A DNA stretch of 64,000 bases from Aristolochia californica. Lineage: Eukaryota; Streptophyta; Magnoliopsida; Piperales; Aristolochiaceae. Made by a program: the position numbers and the translations under genes. The stretch is from NCBI GenBank assembly GCA_029961685.1, contig JARWKL010000009.1, positions 27,901,208-27,965,207 of the forward strand, read 5' to 3'. How positions within the stretch are numbered: the stretch's first letter is position 1; every line of letters starts with the position of its first letter. Positions 24,801-33,800 of this stretch are shown here, piece after piece. Under the pieces are notes generated by a model that had not been told where the DNA came from, did not search any database, and saw only the letters and a program-made list of their open reading frames with translations.

Positions 24801-27800
24801 GGTATCCAAGATTAGCTGCATTTATCATATCGCCTATCAAGACTTACGAATACACATTCACCTGCTCATGCAATAACTTTTTGTAGATGCTGTTAAATAA
24901 TAAAAATAAAATAAATTATTTTTGGAACCAATCGAACACAACCAAGTAAAAACATATCAAAACAACCATACATTTATTAGGTGACCTAAACCTTTCCTCA
25001 AATGGGAATCCAGAATTTAATGTCTACAAGAGCAAGAAAATAAAGCACCAAACAGCAATGCAGGTCAGTTATACAAGATCATTGTTGAAGTTGAGGATAT
25101 TTTATTCATTCTAAACATGTAGTTTGTCCCTCTAGGTTACATAAGAGTCAGGGAGTAGTAGAGTATAAGTGTATTTTATTATTTTTTTCTTCTTCTCTGG
25201 TATTGACACATAAGTGTATACCGGCCTGGAGGGGCATTTTAGTCATTCTTTGTAATGTTTACTTGAGTAATTAATATAAGGTTTCAAGGTAGACTTTGAC
25301 CTCTAACGCAGTTGCTGGTTTTTTTTTTTTTTTTTAAATCACTCTGAATTTTATTAAGAGAACTCAAACAAGCAGATTACACGAGGGGAAGCCTTCCCAA
25401 ACAATGAGAGATTGCTGGGAGGTTCCGAATTTTGCCAATTTATCAGCCAAAGAATTGGTTGATCTAGGAACGAAGTTCCAATTACAATGAATGGATGACA
25501 CAATGTCAGCAATACAATCAGAGATTGGCCAGTGGCGCCAAGGAGGGGAGCTTTCTTTTGAACACCAGCTGATGACAGTCTTTGAATCGCCTTCAATAAC
25601 CAGCTTGCCATGAAGCCGCTCTTTAAAGATTTGAAGGCCGAACAGAAGAACACTCACTTCAGCAATATTTGAATCAGCAATACCCACCGGCCCTGCATAG
25701 GATAGAATAGGGTCTCCACTGCTGTCTCTAAAAATACCACCAGCTTCAGTCGGCCCAGGACAGCCTACAGCACTGCCATCAAAATTGAGTTTGATGCAGT
25801 CGTAAGGGGGGGGAGGATCCCAAGTAGCCATAACCGGATTCCTACGGGGCCCGCCATGTGCGCTATCAAACCCCAATTTTCTCGAAGGGAGACGCCTGAT
25901 AGAGAAGCAAACTCCTTCCTAGAATGTAGCTAGCTAGAGATAAGGCCCACTGCTTGAGAAGCTACATTATCCGGGTTGCTAGCCTTGGAGTTGAATCTCC
26001 GGTTGTTTCACTCTAGCCATATATACCATGGGACATGCGCAAGGCATGCCAAGAGAATTATCTTGCCCAGCTTAGGAAGGTGTATCCCCATAACCATCTC
26101 AAAGGTGCCAAAAAGGTCCTGATGTAGCCCCATTTGAAGACCAATCTTCTGAAATATCTTCATCCAGACTTGCCATGAAAAGTCGCAATGTAAGAGAACA
26201 TGCTGGATTGTCTCATCACACAGACCACAAAGGGGACAAGTGCGATCGGGGGCGGTGTAACCTCTTTTATGGAGGTTGTCAGAGGTGAGGATCTGTTCCC
26301 TGATGGTCGTCCACACGAAGAATTAGATTTTATTAGGCGCTGAGAGTTTCCATGCCAGGTTTGCCTTGTGCTCATGCATGCTGTAATCTTATTTTCTAAT
26401 AACGCAGTTGTTGTTTTTGATGCAGCTTACTTACTTCCTATCTTTGTTTGATCTCTGTCTCTTCTTCTCCAACTTCTTTGCTCTGGAATTCTACATGGTA
26501 ATCAAAACTTTAGGTCCAGAAAGGGGTTCCAGATCTGGCCTTTCCTTCTCTCTGGTGTCTGCAACTACTCAAAAAGAAAAAACTTTTCATCTCTTCTGCT
26601 GATTGACTCTCAAGGTCAATTTTTTCCTTTACCTATGTGCCTGAACCTATGAGTTCATGACTCCATGTGTTGTGTAAACAACTAATAATGTGTAATGCCC
26701 CTTCTAGGGTTGTGTAATTGCCCTATTGGGTATTCTATGCCCCTACAAATTTATCAGGTTTGTATCTTTCTTGAATCTGTCGTGTTTTGAGGTAGATTGT
26801 GGCTGTATTGCTTCCTAATTGAGCCCACGGATGTGTATATGGTTATTATTCTCTCCATATATGGTACTGGATTGAAATCTGAAGGTCAATGATAGACCCT
26901 TAAGTTACTGAGTATATGAGAGAAGGGGCAGGGGCAGAAAAGGAATTTGAGGAGAAAAATAGGCAATTGTAGGAAAGCTAGAAGGGAAGGCAGCAGCACA
27001 AGCCGACTGTCCTTCCCAGGACAGTTAGTCGAGGCCGGACAATAGTGAGGGAACCAAGGAATAAAGGAATTGGAGGAAAGGGGACAACAGAGAAGAATTT
27101 GGAATTTGGGAGGTCGGGACCCTCAAAAGTCTCAGGTAATCACTCTCTCTTCTCTGGTTTTCCATCAACTGGTATCAAGGCGAGACGAAATTGGGCATGG
27201 TGAAATCGAAGATGGACAAAAGGATGGAGTCTATCGAGAAGGAAGTTTCGGGACTGAAAGAAGGAATGGAAGAATTGAGAACTGATATGTGAGCAATTCA
27301 CGAGCTACTCAGGAGCTCTGAGGGAGGAAAGTTAGGTGCGGCGAAAGGGAAATCGCCAGTGGAAGAAACGTCGGCGAATTGAGCCTTCGGTCACGCCGGT
27401 TAGGAGATTTTGGGTTCAGCAATTACAGCACAAAGGGGAACCATTCTCTTCCTTTCTAAATTCTCTTCCTTTCTCTTTTCTATCTATCTACTCTCTTCTC
27501 CAACTCATCCAAACCCTAATCATCTTTAATCATTTCTTCTCGTTTTCTCTCTTCCACTATCTTTTCTAGAATTCGGGCTCATAATGAAATGCTAAATGTC
27601 AGGATCCAAATAATGTAGGGGATAAGAAGGTAAAGGGTAATGGGCTTTTAGTGGAAGGGTAAAATAAACTTATATTGATGCCTGAATTTAGAAGAAAGTT
27701 GGCGTCTAACTTAGTCTAGGAGTTTCTATTTTTAGAAGTCAGGTTGATGACAAATTAATTTACAAGTTAATATCTAAGTTAGCTTAGGATAAGTTAGTTT

Positions 27801-30800
27801 CCTTTTCCTATTCAAACTCTATGTAATCTTTTATTTAATGAAAGGCTTAAGGATGTGTGCAATGCTGACAAAAACCTAATTCTCTTCCTCTATCTTCTCT
27901 ATCACTCTCCTCTCTTCTCCAACTTGTCCAAACCCTAACCTCCTCTTCTCTCGTCTTCTCTCTTCGTTTCTCTTCCTCTATCCTTTCACAATTTGTGGTT
28001 CATAACAGAGAAATATTAGAGCGCACTTTTCTTGATTTGGCAACATCATCTTGTAATGTTTATGTTACAAATTATATATTTCTGAATAGGATTTTGAGTC
28101 TACTTTTCAACGCAAAAAGAATGTCATCAATCCTATTTTTCTACAAGGAGAAATCAGCCTGTGAAGCCGCAAAGGTCAGGCAACACGAATGTTAGGAGCA
28201 GTAGCAAGAAGCTTCAATCTTCGAACAACTCATGCCATCAAATTATATATTATTGTTTTCAGAACTCCATCATCTCTGAACTTTAAGGTCATGTGTGATA
28301 AAGGAAAGGAGAGGAGGAAGAAGGAGAGAAGAAAGAAGAAGAAGGAAGGAAGAGGAGAGGACGGCTAGAGAAGAAAGGAGAGGGAGCACATAGAGGAGGA
28401 GGGGAAATTAGAGTTGTGATGAATCACCTAATCCTCCCCCTCGAGCTTTATTTATAGTGGTCAAGAATACATCAAGCTGGTGGTGAGAAGACATCATATA
28501 TGCCCAGCTTGGTGTAGGTAGTGGAGAGAACATTTTAGCTAACCGGTTTTGTGAATATATCAGCAACTTGACTCTGAGAAGAAACATGTGTAAGACATAT
28601 ATTCTTGTTTGCAGCTTTTTTCTAACAAAGTGACAGTTCACTTCAATATGCTTAGTTTTCTCATGAAAGACTGGGTTAGAGGTAATGTCGATCGTAATTT
28701 GACTATCACAGTGGAGTTTCATAGGTACTCCGAGGTTGACGCCAACTCTCATGAAAGACCGGGTTAGAGGTAATGTCGTTCTCTCACTTCAATATTTGCC
28801 GATAAGTGAAAGGAAAAAACTCCTCATTAATAAGCTCCTTCAAGTGTTCCCATATCCGAACTGCTTAGAAAGTTTTTTTCGATGTATGGTGAAGGCCTGC
28901 CACCAAGCAGTAACATGTCCCAGCCATCTACTTGCAATCAGGGAAACTAACTTCAGGCCAAAACTTCTTGATTTTGAACATATCGATAAAGATATGTCCA
29001 ATCTAGATAACCATCTACTTCTTGTCCAACATTAAATTCAGAAATCACTTCTTCAAAACCAGAATCCCATTTGGTATTTATCTTGTTTCAGCAAAATTAT
29101 CACCATGATTTTGCTCATAAAACAACTTACTTGGACGTGAGCCTTTCATGGGTGACGGGTGGCTTGGATCAAATGGCTGTGAAATTACTAACTCAACAAA
29201 TTTATCTCTAACTTGAGAACTTTCAGCTTCTTCAACCTTTGAAAATTGTTAAAGAATTAAATCAAACTTGTTGCCTATCTCCACTCATAACTCCTCTTGA
29301 GATTTTTAGAACTCCTCACAAGTGATTGTATTCTGAATGGCCTCCACATTTACTGTGCAAGAATGAAATCAGCAATTCTTGGACTTATATGACGGATGCC
29401 TTGAATTTAACCCAAAATGCCAACCTTAGCTCTAATACTAATTCACACAGCACAATTGTTTAGATTCAAGGAATAACAAGTTGAATGCTTCCGCTAGAGT
29501 ACAATCTGAATAACAGATTTCAGCAATGACTAAGAAAACTTCAATCTAAATTTAAGTTTAATGGATAAAATTAGAAGGACATAAAGTAGGGTTTATGTAA
29601 CTTTTTTTTTTTTTATGAAAGTGTGTATATTGATAACAAAAGGGGAAATACAAACCTAGCTTTGGGGGCCTGACTCCACAACAAAGTGTTAGAGAGATAC
29701 ACCCGTCTTAGCCTGAGAGTCTGCTAGGTGATTAGTAGAGCGAGGAATGTGGTTCCAGATGACATGAATGCCTCCAGAGTGCCCAATAGCTTCAATTACT
29801 ACCCACTTAGGGTCAGTATTAAACCAGATACTGCGCACAACAGAGTGGTCAAAAGATTGTAGTTTAGTTTCTGTAAATACAACTATATCAGGCTTACATT
29901 CAAAAAGGGCATCTTTGATAAGGTCTCGCTCGGAGGACGAGTTGATTCCACGGACGTTCCAGGATAAGACTATCATGGCCAGGAGATCCTGTGAATATCC
30001 TCGTCCGTGTAGCAAAAGAGGCCATTGTAATATTTGGAGAAGTCCCAGCAATACTCCATCATCTTCTCGAGTCTATGAGGGGAGGTTGTCAGCCGAATGT
30101 TTCATAATCCATGTTTGCATGTTTTTACATCGCTCCTCCCGGGTGAGGTGAGGGTAGTCATTGAGGTATTCCGAGCAAGGGAGGAAGGGGGTGGAGGGTG
30201 GTTCCTGTTGAGGGTTGCTGGATTCTGGAGTAGGGTCCTTGGATTTGTTGTGAGTTTTCCTTCAGGAGTAAGTTTTGATGGGGGCTGCGGGCGGCTTTTT
30301 TTGCTTGGGCCTGCGCCTAGAATAGGTGATGGGAGAGATATTATTGTTTCCATAGCGAGTGGTAGGGGTTTATGAATTGTTTGAGGAGTTGGGGTTCATT
30401 GTTCCTAGTGGAGTGTGGAAAAGGAAAATGGAATTGGATGTGGGAGGTGGTGAGTTGATTTGGGTGGGGGGATTTCCTTTAATAGAAGGTGAAACTTCGG
30501 GAAGGGGGGGAATGGGTTCTGGAGAAATATTTTCATCATGATCAGGATACCATTGGGTTCCCGCAGGGGGGGGGGGGAAGAATCATTTGTTTGGAGGGAT
30601 TTGTCAGGATAGGTAAAATCTGCATCGAATAAGGTGTGGCTGATAAGATGGGGGAGGGTGAAGATGCTCGAGGATGGAGGATGTGGTGGATGAATGACGT
30701 TCGGGACCAAAGTGTTTAGGGGGTGGCGGGATGGGTTTAGAGTGTTTAGGGGGGTTTTTGGGTTTAGGGTTGGAAGATTGCAGGCGAGGTAGGAAGAGTC

Positions 30801-33800
30801 AGTGTCAGACTAACATGGTTGTAGAGGTAGATGGAGGCGATGTTCGGGAATGGAGTGGTTGATAAGATGGGGGAGGGCGAAGGTGCTCGATGATGGAGGA
30901 TGTGGTAGATGAATGACGTTCGGGACCAGAGTTATGGGCTCTAGGAGCAGAAGTTCAAGATTGGGGAGGGACAATGATTTGGGCATTCCAGGTGTCGTGG
31001 GAGTAGGGATGAGGGTGGTACTTGGTTCCAGAGGAGATCAGGGAAGGAGATATGAAGTGATGTGGAGGGGATAGGAGGCGTGAGTTGGAAGCTTTTGACA
31101 GAGAAGGATTTTGGGAGGGAGATATGAGGTGATGTGGAGGGGATAGGAGGCGTGAGTTGGAAGTTTCTGACAGAGAAGAATTTTTGGATTTGTAGAGAGG
31201 AGTGGGGGTAGCGTGAGGTGGAGGGTTCTCGGGTTCTGGGACATGCAGTGACAAAGAGGAATTTTGGGATTTGTAGAGCGTGAGGTGGAGTATTCTCGGG
31301 TTCTGGAACAGGCGGTGAGGTGATGGGTTGTGTGATGCAAGTGGTGATATTGAAATTTGAATTTTGTTTCGAGATGATTCCGGGTAGGGAGACCGAGTTG
31401 GCTTGAGTTGGACTAGTGAACTCAGGCCATATCAATGGGTTAGAGTAGCTCTGGTGTGACTCAGTATTCGATTGGGGATTTTGGTGAGTCAACTGCGAGT
31501 CCAGAGCTCGCGAGTCGGGATCCATGGGAGGGAGGGGGCAGCACAGGTCATCGAATTCCAGTGAGATCCAAAGGGAAAAGTCACCAGAAAAAGCTCAACG
31601 GGTTTAAGTCCTCTTACCGGAGATTTTGGTCTAATGTAGAAATTCTCCCAGAGTAATTCCTGAGGATTGTCCTTAGCCCATATGAGTTCACCGAAGAAAT
31701 TGGCTATGCTTTTGATCGTTTGCTTACATCGGAGTTCCGCAGGTATGCCGTGCACCGTTACTCTTTGTCCGGTCCAGGATAAGCCGGAATCCCAAGGCCA
31801 TTTGCCTGTAATGGAGGATCCTTCTTCATTTTTGTTTCTGAGGAACGCCTCTCTGTCTTCTGGGGAATTGAAGGCTATCATCCAGAGTAAATTGTGGATG
31901 TGGGTGGCCCTCGCTGGCCATTGGATTTTCCCAGTCCAAGCTCCGATGGACATGATTGAGTTGCAATCATTCGCAACAGCTACAATTGCAGCAGAAGATA
32001 ACCTTTTCCTACCCTCTTCTAGGGTCTGTTCGGGGAGGATGAGAGAAAGATAGCTCTCATGGGTGTCTATTTTTTGGGGGTGGGGAGTGGGAGGAGGGGT
32101 AGTTTCCTTTGAGAGTTGTATCAAGGTTTTCTAAGTGAGAGGTCTAGTAGGGGGGTTTCCAGTGGTGAATTTTGGGATTTCTGTGTTTTTCTCAAGGGCG
32201 GAGACAGGAGGCGACAAGGTAGGGTTTTTTTCTGGTAGGCAGTGGGTGGCTTTTCTGGCGTTTGACACTGAAAGAGGTGGAATATCGCAGACATGAACTA
32301 TCTCCAGCCCAATCCCGAGTTAGGGTTCTGCTGTATAAAAATCATGTCTATGATTTTATTTGCTCGCCTCTGGGAAATCCAACATTCGAGCTTTCCCCCA
32401 TGGAACTAGGTGTGGATCTAGAACTCTAGATCCCGGGTGAAGAGGCAGCAGCCGAAGCTTCGACCGATCTTCCCCTCCAAAACCTTTTCCAATACGAAGT
32501 TGAAAGCTTCGACAACCTCGATTGGGAGGGAGATTAAGGATCGCTTCACTCCTGCTCGAGAGACGATTTTCAAGGAGGAGCCAAAGCGGTATGTCATCTT
32601 TTGAAGAGAGATAGCTCCAGAGCCACTTCGGAAGTGAAGATCCTCTGGGTTGTCCAGTCTGATTCTCCTTCTTGATGTGCGGCTTACTACAGTTTGCCAA
32701 CCTTCTTCATCAGACGATTTTGTCGATCTGGAAGCCTTCGCTGCAATGCACTAGTGCGTCTTCTCCGTCGACCCGGCGTCCACCGAAGGCTTTTGGGGAC
32801 GTTGTGGGTGTTGGAAGATGAGCTCAAGCCCACGAGCTCAAGATAAGAAGCCCACACATCAAAGGAGTGGCATATGTGTAAAATATGGTATTTTCCATAA
32901 AGATGGCATAGAAGTATAAATATGTGTTCCTTTTATGTCTTTTGTTTTATCAAGTTGTAGCCCTACGGGTATTGTAAAACTATAAATAAAGGTATTGGCT
33001 AAGAGGTAGGACATTGAAGCACTCTCCTCTCTTTCCACAAATTCGTCCAGCCCTCATTTTTCTTTTTGACGCGACCCTCTTCTCCCTTAATCCAAACTCT
33101 CTTCTTCCACGTTCTTCTTCTTCTTTTCTCCTTCTCTCTTCTTCTTCTCCTTCTTTCTTGTTGATCTAAAGTTCCTTTCATGAGATCCTAAATTCTACAG
33201 TGGGAGGGGGCGAGCTTATGAGAGGTCTGGATTCTTCGAGATGTGAGAGGGGGGAGAGGGAAGCCCCAAGATGAGTTCTCGAGGTTCGCTTCGTAGACCT
33301 TCATACCGATCGACTCTACGATTCCCATTGCTTTTCGCCGACACATTCGTAAAATCTCACTTGTTTTCGCCGTGATGCTTCGATATATTATTTTCCCGTG
33401 CATTGTTTATCCCATCGGCACTTTCCTTATCGTTTCATCGATTCTTATCGCTGCATCTCGCATCATCGCTTCGACGCTCCGTATCGCCTCCTATCGTATC
33501 CTCGTGTCGTCGCTCCTTATCACTTTCGTCTCCTCCTATCGCATTGTCACCTTTGTTTCGCATTGTCGCTCCTGATTTTTAGTTATGTTAGTCTTCTATT
33601 TATGTTCAGTTATTCTAGGACTTATCTTTTAGCGTTTAACTTGGGGTGTAACTACGACAAGGGTAGTTTAATTGTAATTAAATTCTACTTATTTCACCAT
33701 TATAAATAGAGGCTCATTGTACTCAAATTCGAACAAATCAATGAAGTACTTCCCTTTTTCATAAATTCAACAAGATTTACTTCAAACAGCCACACCTCCC

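Larger units (their letters stand above)
29602..33400 (-). mobile_element. LINE with long 5' part and internal deletion of ORF2
   Basis: Poly(A) tail as T13 at 29602-29614. The 3' UTR and last RNase H codons are joined directly to the start of the ORF2 endonuclease, so about the middle nine tenths of ORF2 is missing. ORF1 and a 5' UTR follow up to about 33400, interrupted by a solo LTR at 32809-33199. The 5' boundary is not resolved and no target duplication was confirmed. A very regular TCGC/TATCG-rich stretch at 33360-33572 may be its 5' UTR or another repeat. Confidence 0.8.

Noticed and set aside
30097..30710. Plus-strand glycine-rich frames opposite a LINE
   Set aside because: They are antisense to the proline-rich part of LINE ORF1 and reflect its composition.
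33372..33709. Open frames rich in S, R and I
   Set aside because: Caused by TATCG/TCGC-type low-complexity sequence; two frames are open at once.
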